From an uncultured Clostridia bacterium (GTDB lineage Bacteria > Bacillota > Clostridia > Oscillospirales > Oscillospiraceae), in assembly GCA_945918315.1 (NCBI GenBank), contig CAMEIK010000092.1, positions 1-5,610 of the forward strand: DNA of 5,610 bases, read 5' to 3'. The notes beneath the pieces were generated by a model. It saw only the letters and a list, made by a program, of their open reading frames with translations, had not been told where the DNA came from and did no database searches. How positions within the stretch are numbered: position 1 is the stretch's first letter; each line of letters starts with the position of its first letter. The position numbers and the translations under genes are program-made. Below, one piece after another: positions 1 through 5,610 of this stretch.

Positions 1-31
1 ATTGTCCATTGTCCATTGTCAATTGTCAATT
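1..31. repeat. 7-bp tandem repeat, ATTGTC(C/A)
   Basis: Four head-to-tail units, ATTGTCC twice and then ATTGTCA twice, followed by a partial unit ATT. The array begins at the window edge and may continue beyond it. On the minus strand it reads as TTGACAA/TGGACAA units. The rest of 1-146 shows no gene that I can support. Confidence 0.85.
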
Positions 32-47
32 AAATTCCAATTTGTCA
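31..47. repeat. 17-bp repeat, copy downstream of glgP
   Basis: TAAATTCCAATTTGTCA is identical to bases 4277-4293. It follows the 7-bp tandem array after two bases. A shorter relative, AATTCCAATT, recurs at 74-83, so this spacer is built from a few related AT-rich modules. Confidence 0.8.
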
Positions 48-146
48 GTGTGCTTACGAAAGCCGATAACCACAATTCCAATTAACCGGCAAAACCCGAA
101 ACCCGCTTTTTTATTCGCCCCAAAGGGACTCTTGAACGGTCCTCGC

Positions 147-187
147 ATAAAAGAACCGGCGCGGTTCCCCCTTGGGAACCGCGCCGG
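147..187 (-). terminator. Intrinsic terminator of the malQ-glgP operon
   Basis: CCGGCGCGGTTCCC (156-169) and its exact complement (174-187) give a perfect 14-bp stem with a four-base loop. On the minus strand the stem is followed at once by TTCTTTTAT. It begins 21 bases after the glgP stop codon. On the plus strand the following bases are A-rich, so termination is directional towards base 1. Confidence 0.93.
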
Positions 188-208
188 AAAAGCGTTTGGA
201 AATTCTCA

Positions 209-2542
209 TTAATACTGGGTGGGCTGGATGTGCCAGATCTCCTCGGCGTACTGCCGGATGGTCCGGTCGGAGGAGAACTTGGAAGCGGAGGCTACATTCT
301 GCAGGCACTTCCGGCCGAAGGCCAGCCGGTCGCCGTAGTCCCTGTTCGCCTGCAGCTTGGCGTCCAGATAGCTTTCGTAGTCCAGCAGGATGAAGTAGTG
401 GTCCGCCTTGTGCCAGGACGCGCCGTCAAGCAACGCGTGATACAGCTCCTTCTGGTCGTCGTCGGTGGGCACGGTGCCGTCCACCAGGGTGTCGATGGCG
501 CGGCGCAGGTGGGCATTGCGCTCGTAGATGTCCCGGGCCCGGTAGCTGTCCCGGCAGGCGTTGATCTCCTGGACCGTATGGCCGAAGATGTATTCGTTCT
601 CCTTGCCGGCCTCCTGGGCAATCTCCACATTGGCGCCGTCCAGGGTGCCCAGGGTCACGGCGCCGTTGAGCATCAGCTTCATGTTGCCGGTGCCGGAGGC
701 CTCGGTGCCCGCGGGAGAAATCTGCTCGGAAATATCGGCGGCAGGAATGATATGCTCGGCATAGGAGCAGTTGTAGTTCTGGACGAAGACCACCTTCAGC
801 TTATCGCTGACAGCGGGGTCGTTGTTCACCATCCGGGCAATCCGGTTGATATACCGGATGATGGCCTTGGCCCGGGCGTAGCCGGGGGCGGACTTGGCGC
901 CGAAGATGAAGGCGGTGGGCCGGAAGTCGGGCAGCTCCCCGTTCTTCAGCCGGAAGTAAATATCCACAATGGACAGAGCGTTCATCAGCTGCCGCTTATA
1001 CTCGTGGAGCCGCTTGACCTGGACATCGAAAATAAAGTCCGGATTCAGCTTCACGTCCTCATGCTGGGCAATGACCTTGCACAGCTGCTCCTTCTTGGTC
1101 CGCTTCACGGTGTTGAACTGGTAGACCATGGTATCATCGATCATGGGCTTCAGCCGGGCCAGCTGGTCCAGGTCCTTCAGGAACTCGCTGCCGATGCGGT
1201 ACTTGATGAGCTGGGTCAGCTCCGGGTTGCACAGGCCCAACCACCGCCGGGGAGTGACGCCGTTGGTCTTGTTCTGGAACCGCTCCGGGAACACATGGTA
1301 CCAATCCTTGAAGCAGTCATCCTTCAGAATCTGGGAGTGGATCTCCGCCACGCCGTTGACATAGGAGCCCACATACACGGAAAGGTTTGCCATGTGGGCG
1401 GTGTTGTCCCGGACGATGAACAGGCCCGGGTTCTCCCGCTTCAGCTTCTCGTCGATGCGGCAGATGATGTCCACGATCTCCGGCACCACGCTGCGCAGCA
1501 GGTCCAGATTCCACTTCTCCAGAGCCTCGCTCATAACGGTGTGGTTGGTGTAGGAGAAGGTCCTCTGGGCAATGGAGAAGCTCTGGTCAAAGTCCATGCC
1601 CTCCAGCATCAGCAGCCGGATCAGCTCGGGAATGGACATAGCCGGGTGGGTATCGTTGAGCTGGACGGCATAGTAGTCGGCAAAATGGCTCAGGTCGGTG
1701 CCGTGGGCCGCCTTATAGGTCCGCAGCATATCCTGCAGGGAGGCGGAGGACAGCACATACTGCTGCTTGATGCGCAGACGCTTACCCTCCCAGGTGGAGT
1801 CGTTGGGGTACAGCACCCGGGTGATGTCCTCGGCCTTGTTCTTCTGGGCCAGTGCCCGGAGGTAGTCCTGGTCGTTGAAGGCACCAAAGTCCAGCTCTTC
1901 CTCGGCCTCGCACTGCCACAGGCGCAGGGTGTTGATATTGTTGGTGCCGTAGCCGATGACGGGCACATCATAGGGCACCGCCAGCACGGTATGATCCGGG
2001 AACTGCACCTTCACGGTGTGGTTATACCGGCGGTAGGACCAGGGATCGCCGAACTTGGACCAGTCGTCCGCGTTCTCCTTCTGGCTGCCGTTCTCGTCAA
2101 AGCTCTGCTTGAAGAGGCCGAACTTGTAGCGCAGGCCGTAGCCGGACAGGGGCAGGTTGCAGGAAGCGGCGGAGTCCAGGAAGCAGGCAGCCAGACGGCC
2201 CAGGCCGCCGTTGCCCAGAGCGGCATCCTCAATATCCTCCAGCACCGCCAGGTCCACGCCCCGCTCGGCAAAGAGCTTCTTCATTTCCCCCAGAATGCCC
2301 AGGTTGTACAGGTTGGCGTACACCAGCCGGCCGATCAGGTACTCGGCGGAAATGTAGTAGGCCTTCCGCTGGTGCATACGGGTCCGCTTGCTGGCGTTCC
2401 AGTTATCGGAAATGGCCATCATCACCGCTTCGCCCAGAGCCTCGTGGAGCTCCTGGGGGGTGGCCTCCTGCAAGGACACGTCATAGGTATATTTCAGCTG
2501 GGCCTCGGTCCATTTCAGGATGTTCAGACAATTATAGCTCAT
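209..2542 (-). CDS. glgP: Glycogen/maltodextrin phosphorylase (GT35, PLP-dependent)
   Basis: This cytosolic enzyme removes glucose from the non-reducing ends of alpha-1,4-glucans with phosphate, giving glucose-1-phosphate. It has 777 residues, slightly below the roughly 800-840 usual for bacterial members, but both ends look complete. Visible family signatures are the glycine-rich LGNGGLGRLAACF stretch (about 109-121), NDTHP (296-300), YTNHT (331-335), KTNGVTPRRWL (425-435), KRLHEYKRQ (510-518) and the pyridoxal-phosphate site EASGTGNMKLMLN (614-626). In the last of these, Lys622 should carry the cofactor. The animal-type N-terminal phosphorylation segment is absent. The start is supported by AAGGAGA five bases upstream and by the QLKYTYDVSL-type N-terminus. 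It is the second gene after malQ, 81 bases downstream, and ends in tandem stops TAA-TGA before a strong terminator. The sequence does not settle whether glycogen or imported maltodextrin is the main substrate; the malQ partner and the operator favour a malP-like role. The family assignment is very secure. Confidence 0.97.
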   Translation of the reverse strand: MSYNCLNILKWTEAQLKYTYDVSLQEATPQELHEALGEAVMMAISDNWNASKRTRMHQRKAYYISAEYLIGRLVYANLYNLGILGEMKKLFAERGVDLAVLEDIEDAALGNGGLGRLAACFLDSAASCNLPLSGYGLRYKFGLFKQSFDENGSQKENADDWSKFGDPWSYRRYNHTVKVQFPDHTVLAVPYDVPVIGYGTNNINTLRLWQCEAEEELDFGAFNDQDYLRALAQKNKAEDITRVLYPNDSTWEGKRLRIKQQYVLSSASLQDMLRTYKAAHGTDLSHFADYYAVQLNDTHPAMSIPELIRLLMLEGMDFDQSFSIAQRTFSYTNHTVMSEALEKWNLDLLRSVVPEIVDIICRIDEKLKRENPGLFIVRDNTAHMANLSVYVGSYVNGVAEIHSQILKDDCFKDWYHVFPERFQNKTNGVTPRRWLGLCNPELTQLIKYRIGSEFLKDLDQLARLKPMIDDTMVYQFNTVKRTKKEQLCKVIAQHEDVKLNPDFIFDVQVKRLHEYKRQLMNALSIVDIYFRLKNGELPDFRPTAFIFGAKSAPGYARAKAIIRYINRIARMVNNDPAVSDKLKVVFVQNYNCSYAEHIIPAADISEQISPAGTEASGTGNMKLMLNGAVTLGTLDGANVEIAQEAGKENEYIFGHTVQEINACRDSYRARDIYERNAHLRRAIDTLVDGTVPTDDDQKELYHALLDGASWHKADHYFILLDYESYLDAKLQANRDYGDRLAFGRKCLQNVASASKFSSDRTIRQYAEEIWHIQPTQY

Positions 2543-2547
2543 ATTGT

Positions 2548-2554
2548 TCTCCTT
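2548..2554 (-). promoter_or_regulatory. Ribosome binding site of glgP
   Basis: AAGGAGA on the minus strand lies five bases before the ATG at 2540-2542. It is a strong Shine-Dalgarno sequence that fixes the glgP start. Confidence 0.85.
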
Positions 2555-2599
2555 ATTTTCATTTACCGCACAGAAAGCTGCCGGTAATGGATAGACACT

Positions 2600-2615
2600 C
2601 TTCCCCGGCGGGAAG
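2600..2615 (-). other. Intercistronic hairpin between malQ and glgP
   Basis: CTTCCC (2600-2605) and GGGAAG (2610-2615) form a 6-bp stem with a four-base loop, starting eight bases after the malQ stop. A second, weaker stem with one bulge can form at 2565-2585. Neither is followed by a T-run, so read-through into glgP is expected. They may affect mRNA processing or stability. Confidence 0.35.
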
Positions 2616-2623
2616 CGCGGTTT

Positions 2624-4153
2624 TCATTCGGCTTCGCCGTCGGCTGCCGCGGCCGGCTTTTCCGTTTTGGCGGCCTGACTGTCCAACCGGGCATACAGGG
2701 CCGTCAGCTCCCGGATCTTTCGTGCCAGCGACTTTTCTATCATACCATCTTTTGCCCGCCATGTCCAGTTGGAATCTGACAAAGTTCCGGGAAAATTCAT
2801 CCGGGCCTCCGCCCCCAGGTTCAAATAGTCCTGCATGGGGATGACGCACAGGTCGGACACCGAGGACATGGCCGTGCGGATAACACCCCACACTTCCCCC
2901 TCCGCTTCCGTCAGGTGCATGTAGCTGCCGGCATACTGCCGCATTTCGGGGGTGCCGGTTTCCAGCCACTGCCGGGTTGTCATGTTGTCATGGGTGCCGG
3001 AATAGCACACGGTATTCCTGATGTAGGTATGGGGCAGGTAATCGGAGGGCTCCCGGGAATCAAAGGCGAACTGCAGCACCTTCATGCCGGGATAGCCGGA
3101 GGCGTCCCGCAGAGCCAGCACGTCGTCGGTCAGGAAGCCCAGGTCCTCGGCAATGAGGGACAGATTGGGAAGAGCGGCCTTCAGCGTTCTCATAAAGTCC
3201 AGGCCCGGACCCTTGACCCAGTGTCCGCCCCGGGCATTGGGCGCGCCGTAGGGCACTGCCCAGTAGGCTTCAAAGCCCCGGAAATGGTCCAGCCGGACCG
3301 TATCGTACCATTTTCCGGCGGCGCTCAGCCGGCGGATCCACCAGCGGTACCCGTCCCGCCCCATCTCGTCCCAGCGGTAGAGGGGATTGCCCCAGAGCTG
3401 GCCGTCGGCAGTGAAGGCATCCGGGGGAACCCCTGCCACGTCCGTGGGCCGGAGGGTTTCATCCAGCTGGAACAGCTCCGGGCTGGACCAGACCTCCACC
3501 GAATCCAGAGGCACATAGATGGGAACATCTCCGATAAACCGGATTCCCTTCCCGGCGGCATAGGTCCGCAGAGCGTTCCACTGGGTAAAGAACAGATACT
3601 GGACAAAGGCATAGAAGTCGCAGTCCTGCCGGAACTCCCGGCGGGCAGCGGCCATGGCGGATGCTTCCCGGAATTTGTAGGCCGTCTCCCAGGAATACCA
3701 GGGCTTGCCGGCGAAATGGTCCTTCAGGGCCATGAACAGGGTGAAGTCAGGCAGCCAGCTGTCGTTTTCCGCCCGGAAAGCATCGTATTCCGGGCCGCCC
3801 TGAAACCGGGAATAGGCAAGCCGCAGTACCTTCAGCCGGCTTTGATACTGCAGGCCAAAGTCCGCTTTCTCCTCCCGGACAGACCAGGTGATATTTTGAA
3901 TCTCCTCAGGCTTCAGAAGGCCCTGCTCCACCAGAGTGTCCAGGTCAATGAGGTAATGGTTTCCGGCAAAGGTGGAACAGGACTGATAAGGAGAATCTCC
4001 GTAGCCGGTGGGCGTCAGGGGAAGAATCTGCCAGTAGCTCTGCCCCGCTTCTTCCAGAAAATCCACAAAAGCATAGGCATTCTTGCCCAGGGTACCAACG
4101 CCGTAGGGGCCGGGAAGGCTGGTGATGTGCATCAGGATGCCGCTGGTTCTCAT
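2624..4153 (-). CDS. malQ: 4-alpha-glucanotransferase (amylomaltase, GH77)
   Basis: This cytosolic enzyme transfers alpha-1,4-glucan segments between maltodextrins, making chains long enough for phosphorylase and releasing glucose. The 509-residue length is typical of the compact bacterial amylomaltases. The N-terminus (SGILMHITSLPGPYGVGTLG) and GDSPYQSCSTFAGNHYLIDL (about 52-71) are family hallmarks. The catalytic residues by family pattern are the nucleophile Asp289 in VRLDHFRGF, the acid/base Glu336 in LIAEDLGF and Asp389 in GTHDNM. GDVPIYVPLDSVEVW and the GVPPDAFTADGQLWGNPLY substrate loop are also intact. The last 20 or so residues form an Ala/Lys/Glu/Asp-rich tail (AAKTEKPAAAADGEAE) beyond the usual final helix, probably disordered. 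The start is fixed by the conserved N-terminus and by an AGAGG ribosome site ten bases upstream. It is the first gene of a two-gene operon with glgP, preceded by a promoter and an operator-like palindrome. Confidence 0.97.
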   Translation of the reverse strand: MRTSGILMHITSLPGPYGVGTLGKNAYAFVDFLEEAGQSYWQILPLTPTGYGDSPYQSCSTFAGNHYLIDLDTLVEQGLLKPEEIQNITWSVREEKADFGLQYQSRLKVLRLAYSRFQGGPEYDAFRAENDSWLPDFTLFMALKDHFAGKPWYSWETAYKFREASAMAAARREFRQDCDFYAFVQYLFFTQWNALRTYAAGKGIRFIGDVPIYVPLDSVEVWSSPELFQLDETLRPTDVAGVPPDAFTADGQLWGNPLYRWDEMGRDGYRWWIRRLSAAGKWYDTVRLDHFRGFEAYWAVPYGAPNARGGHWVKGPGLDFMRTLKAALPNLSLIAEDLGFLTDDVLALRDASGYPGMKVLQFAFDSREPSDYLPHTYIRNTVCYSGTHDNMTTRQWLETGTPEMRQYAGSYMHLTEAEGEVWGVIRTAMSSVSDLCVIPMQDYLNLGAEARMNFPGTLSDSNWTWRAKDGMIEKSLARKIRELTALYARLDSQAAKTEKPAAAADGEAE

Positions 4154-4162
4154 AGCTTGTTC

Positions 4163-4171
4163 GCCTCTTTC
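4163..4171 (-). promoter_or_regulatory. Ribosome binding site of malQ
   Basis: On the minus strand GAAAGAGGC places AGAGG ten bases before the malQ ATG at 4151-4153. It is a moderate match at slightly long spacing and agrees with the conserved protein N-terminus. Confidence 0.55.
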
Positions 4172-4185
4172 TCAAGAAGAAATCT

Positions 4186-4219
4186 GTTCCGCCGGGGTTT
4201 TCCGTGATCCCCCGGGAAC
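4186..4219 (-). other. Hairpin in the malQ leader RNA
   Basis: GTTCC plus CGGGG (4186-4190 and 4193-4197) pair with CCCCG plus GGAAC (4210-4219). This gives a 10-bp stem with a two-base bulge and a 12-base loop. It lies between the operator and the malQ ribosome site. No U-run follows it, so it does not look like an attenuator on its own. It resembles no riboswitch class that I recognise. Confidence 0.45.
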
Positions 4220-4233
4220 CTCAATTTTTGGAA

Positions 4234-4251
4234 TCTGAAAACGTTTCCAGA
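4234..4251. promoter_or_regulatory. LacI-family operator / cre-like site
   Basis: TCTGAAAACGTTTCCAGA is an 18-bp palindrome with one mismatched pair, centred on the CG typical of LacI/GalR-family operators. Its inner 14 bases (4236-4249) fit the relaxed Bacillus catabolite-responsive consensus TGWNANCGNTNNCA. It would sit at about +8 to +26 of the predicted malQ transcript, where bound CcpA or a MalR-like repressor would block early elongation. Which regulator binds cannot be decided from this window. Confidence 0.7.
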
Positions 4252-4265
4252 CACAAACACATCAT

Positions 4266-4294
4266 AGAATAAAGCCTAAATTCCAATTTGTCAA
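4266..4294 (-). promoter_or_regulatory. Predicted promoter of the malQ-glgP operon
   Basis: On the minus strand a perfect -35 box TTGACA (4289-4294) and a -10-like TATTCT (4266-4271, four of six consensus bases) are separated by 17 bases. The start of transcription would fall near 4259, leaving a leader of about 105 bases before malQ. An operator-like palindrome lies immediately downstream, which strengthens the assignment. Confidence 0.7.
4277..4293. repeat. 17-bp repeat, copy upstream of malQ
   Basis: TAAATTCCAATTTGTCA is identical to bases 31-47 and in the same orientation, so the two copies flank the malQ-glgP operon. The TGTCA end of this copy supplies five of the six bases of the predicted malQ -35 box on the opposite strand. 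Confidence 0.8.
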
Positions 4295-4393
4295 GTAAAT
4301 TCGGTTAGAAAGGGAAAATTTTCTGACCCGGTGGGCTTCCCCTCCCCCGGGCGCCCCGAATCCGGCTCAGGGAAAAAGAGGAAGGCAGGATTT

Positions 4394-4423
4394 TGGGCCG
4401 TCCCCCGGCAGTGGGACGGCCCA
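4394..4423 (-). terminator. Hairpin after the acyltransferase gene, possible terminator
   Basis: TGGGCCGTCCC (4394-4404) and its exact complement (4413-4423) form an 11-bp stem with an eight-base loop. The stem begins five bases after the acyltransferase stop codon. No U-tract follows directly on either strand: on the minus strand AAAATCC comes next, and a pyrimidine-rich run with five T appears about 16-22 bases further on. It may therefore be a weak terminator or a 3'-end stabilising hairpin. The strand is assigned from the gene that precedes it. Confidence 0.5.
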
Positions 4424-4428
4424 GAATA

Positions 4429-5490
4429 TCAGGAATTTGACACCGGCGCTTTTTGGGCCCTTGCCCGGCTTGTCCAGCGGTCAACCAGAACCATGGTAAC
4501 AATGGAATAGCCGGTGAGCATTACGAAGTACAGAATTCCGATTGCCCAGATTGGAAAGGCCATCCGCGCCTCCACCCGGGGTACAATCAATGCCCACAGA
4601 ATCCGGGCAATCAGCACGTGGTTTAAAAAGATGGCGTAGGACAGCTTGCCGCACCAGCGGAAGCACCGGTGGTCAAAGAGCCGGTTCAGCAGCGAATCGG
4701 AATCACAGCAGTTGACAATCAGCAGGGAGCCGGTTATCACAAAAATATTTCCGTAATCGGCAAAGCAGATAATGGTGACCAGCGCCAGCACCGCGGCGGC
4801 ATCAAAGAGCCGGCGATGGGCCCGCAGGGCTTCAAAGTACCTGGTTTTTGTAAAATAGAACGCCAGCACGCCCACGCACATGGGATAAAACGCCCGCAGC
4901 AGAGGAAGATAGAAAAACCCGTAATTCTGAAACAGGTCCTCCGTCCGGGTCAGAAGCGACATAACCATCAGAATGGCCCCGGGGAAAATCAGGGTGCGGG
5001 AAAGCTTTTCATTGTGGCACAGCAGCGCATAGATGAAATAGCCCGCGATCAGCAGGGCGGAAATCTGCCACAGCGGATAGTTCAGGCTGTCCTGCCAGTG
5101 ATAGGCGCTCTGGAGCAGGAAAATATCCGGAATCTGACTGTACAGATGCAGAAACAGCGCCTTCAACGGTTCCCAGCCCGGCGCCCGGAACAGCTCCAGA
5201 CATTCTCTGGCCGTGATGTACACAAACAGAATGCCGCAGGAGAGCAGGTAGTGAGGGTATATGGACCGGACATGGTCAAGGGTATACTCCCAGGCGCCAT
5301 AGCTTTGCCCCCGGTCGGCAAAGGAACGGGCGTAGAATTTTCTTGCCAGGAAAAAGCCGGAGATCATGAAGAAAATCTGGACGGTCACCGTGGGCCCGGG
5401 CAAAAACTCCATCCTGCTGTGAAAATAGGCGATCACATAGGCCAGAAACAGTTTCAGCACATCCAGAGCGTAGAAACGCTTGCTGTTCAT
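4429..5490 (-). CDS. Acyltransferase-3 family integral membrane protein
   Basis: This is a 353-residue polytopic membrane protein of the acyltransferase-3 (OafA/YrhL-like) family, whose members usually move acetyl or other acyl groups onto sugars of surface polysaccharide, peptidoglycan or secreted glycans. Evidence is the first helix RFYALDVLKLFLAYVIAYFHS, with His24 in the position of the conserved family histidine; FFMISGFFLARKF (about 40-52), which matches the usual FF-x-x-SGF pattern; a basic R-x-x-YPHY segment (76-81); and KLSYAIFLNHVLI (282-294) near the C-terminus. I count about ten hydrophobic segments, at roughly 7-24, 35-49, 81-95, 113-128, 139-157, 167-181, 191-213, 228-244, 246-261 and 284-336 (the last likely two helices). 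There is no extra SGNH hydrolase domain. The start has an AGAGAGG site nine bases upstream and its own strong promoter. It is divided from malQ by 275 bases and a hairpin, so it is likely a single-gene unit. The acceptor and acyl donor cannot be read from the sequence. Confidence 0.88.
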   Translation of the reverse strand: MNSKRFYALDVLKLFLAYVIAYFHSRMEFLPGPTVTVQIFFMISGFFLARKFYARSFADRGQSYGAWEYTLDHVRSIYPHYLLSCGILFVYITARECLELFRAPGWEPLKALFLHLYSQIPDIFLLQSAYHWQDSLNYPLWQISALLIAGYFIYALLCHNEKLSRTLIFPGAILMVMSLLTRTEDLFQNYGFFYLPLLRAFYPMCVGVLAFYFTKTRYFEALRAHRRLFDAAAVLALVTIICFADYGNIFVITGSLLIVNCCDSDSLLNRLFDHRCFRWCGKLSYAIFLNHVLIARILWALIVPRVEARMAFPIWAIGILYFVMLTGYSIVTMVLVDRWTSRARAQKAPVSNS

Positions 5491-5499
5491 AGGGTACAG

Positions 5500-5509
5500 C
5501 CTCTCTTTC
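5500..5509 (-). promoter_or_regulatory. Ribosome binding site of the acyltransferase gene
   Basis: On the minus strand GAAAGAGAGG lies nine bases before the ATG at 5488-5490 and supports that start. The octamer AGAGGCTG overlapping this site occurs again about 33 bases upstream in the same leader. Confidence 0.6.
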
Positions 5510-5547
5510 CGGGAAAGCTCTGAAGGCTTCAGCCTCTCCCTGGCGTT

Positions 5548-5576
5548 AGTATAGGGTATTCCGAAAGGAAAGTCAA
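5548..5576 (-). promoter_or_regulatory. Sigma-70/SigA-type promoter of the acyltransferase gene
   Basis: Read on the minus strand, TTGACT (5571-5576) and TATACT (5548-5553) are separated by exactly 17 bases. Each hexamer differs from consensus at one position. Transcription would begin near 5541, giving a leader of about 50 bases before the start codon at 5490. No operator is obvious beside it. Confidence 0.8.
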
Positions 5577-5610
5577 TGAAGAAACGCCCGGGCGGGCAGT
5601 TAAGGAGCCC

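Noticed and set aside
230..2587. 785-codon open frame on the plus strand covering nearly all of glgP
   Set aside because: It is an antisense shadow. The glgP codon choice avoids codons that would read as stops on the other strand. The predicted protein is Val/Gly/Leu/Gln-rich with no recognisable domain, and glgP itself is unmistakable.
3945..4175. 76-codon minus-strand frame starting with TTG in the malQ leader
   Set aside because: It overlaps malQ out of frame, has only a weak start, and its sequence looks like a frame-shifted reading of MalQ.
2915..4207. 430-codon plus-strand open frame opposite malQ
   Set aside because: This is again an antisense shadow of a GC-rich gene. Its product has repetitive Gly/Val/Pro/Gln composition and no domain, and malQ has all of its catalytic motifs.
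31..4293. The 17-bp direct repeats as target-site duplications of a transposon carrying malQ-glgP
   Set aside because: There is no transposase, integrase or terminal inverted repeat. Seventeen bases is longer than most target duplications, and codon style matches the neighbouring gene.
4300..4393. GC-rich and pyrimidine-rich stretch between the acyltransferase hairpin and the malQ promoter
   Set aside because: I looked for an RNA gene, a small open frame or a palindromic repeat and found only short, weak pairings such as CCCGG/CCGGG and a GAAAATTTTC palindrome.
4669..5523. 284-codon plus-strand open frame opposite the acyltransferase gene
   Set aside because: Its Gln/Gly/Lys-rich, non-membrane composition matches no family, while the minus-strand frame gives a coherent polytopic membrane protein with acyltransferase-3 motifs.
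5581..5610. Short GC stem followed by GTTTCTTC on the minus strand, and TAAGGAG on the plus strand at the window end
   Set aside because: The stem is only four or five base pairs, and the possible plus-strand ribosome site has no start codon inside the window. Either could belong to a neighbouring gene, but nothing here decides it.

Overview
This 5.6-kb window holds three complete genes, all read from the minus strand: malQ (4-alpha-glucanotransferase), then glgP (glycogen or maltodextrin phosphorylase), and upstream of both a stand-alone acyltransferase-3 family membrane protein. The coding sequence is GC-rich, with G or C at most third codon positions. The spacers are AT-rich and carry AGGAGG-like ribosome binding sites, TTGACA/TATAAT-like promoters and a CcpA/LacI-type operator. 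Together these suggest a GC-rich member of the Firmicutes, most likely a gut Clostridia of the Oscillospirales type. That placement is an inference from style and protein character, not from a marker gene.

Layout from right to left, the direction of transcription. Bases 5491-5610 carry a near-consensus sigma-70-type promoter and leader. The acyltransferase gene occupies 4429-5490, and a strong hairpin (4394-4423) starts five bases after its stop. The spacer 4154-4428 then holds a second promoter (4266-4294) whose -35 lies at one end of a 17-bp repeat. Just inside the predicted transcript come an 18-bp near-palindromic operator (4234-4251) and a leader hairpin (4186-4219). malQ (2624-4153) and glgP (209-2542) follow with an 81-bp gap that contains small hairpins and no terminator. 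A textbook intrinsic terminator (147-187) closes the operon. The last 146 bases (1-146) hold no gene; they contain a 7-bp tandem repeat and a second copy of the 17-bp repeat.

MalQ and GlgP form a cytosolic alpha-glucan breakdown pair. MalQ disproportionates short maltodextrins into longer chains plus glucose, and GlgP cuts those chains by phosphorolysis to glucose-1-phosphate. All catalytic signatures are intact in both proteins. The operator suggests that a LacI-family regulator (CcpA or a MalR-like protein) controls the operon by carbon source. The acyltransferase appears to be a separate transcription unit, probably for acylating a surface glycan or lipid.

I see no mobile element, CRISPR array, RNA gene or undescribed multi-gene system. 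The points most worth a second look are regulatory: the operator, the repeat that supplies a promoter element, and the leader structures.
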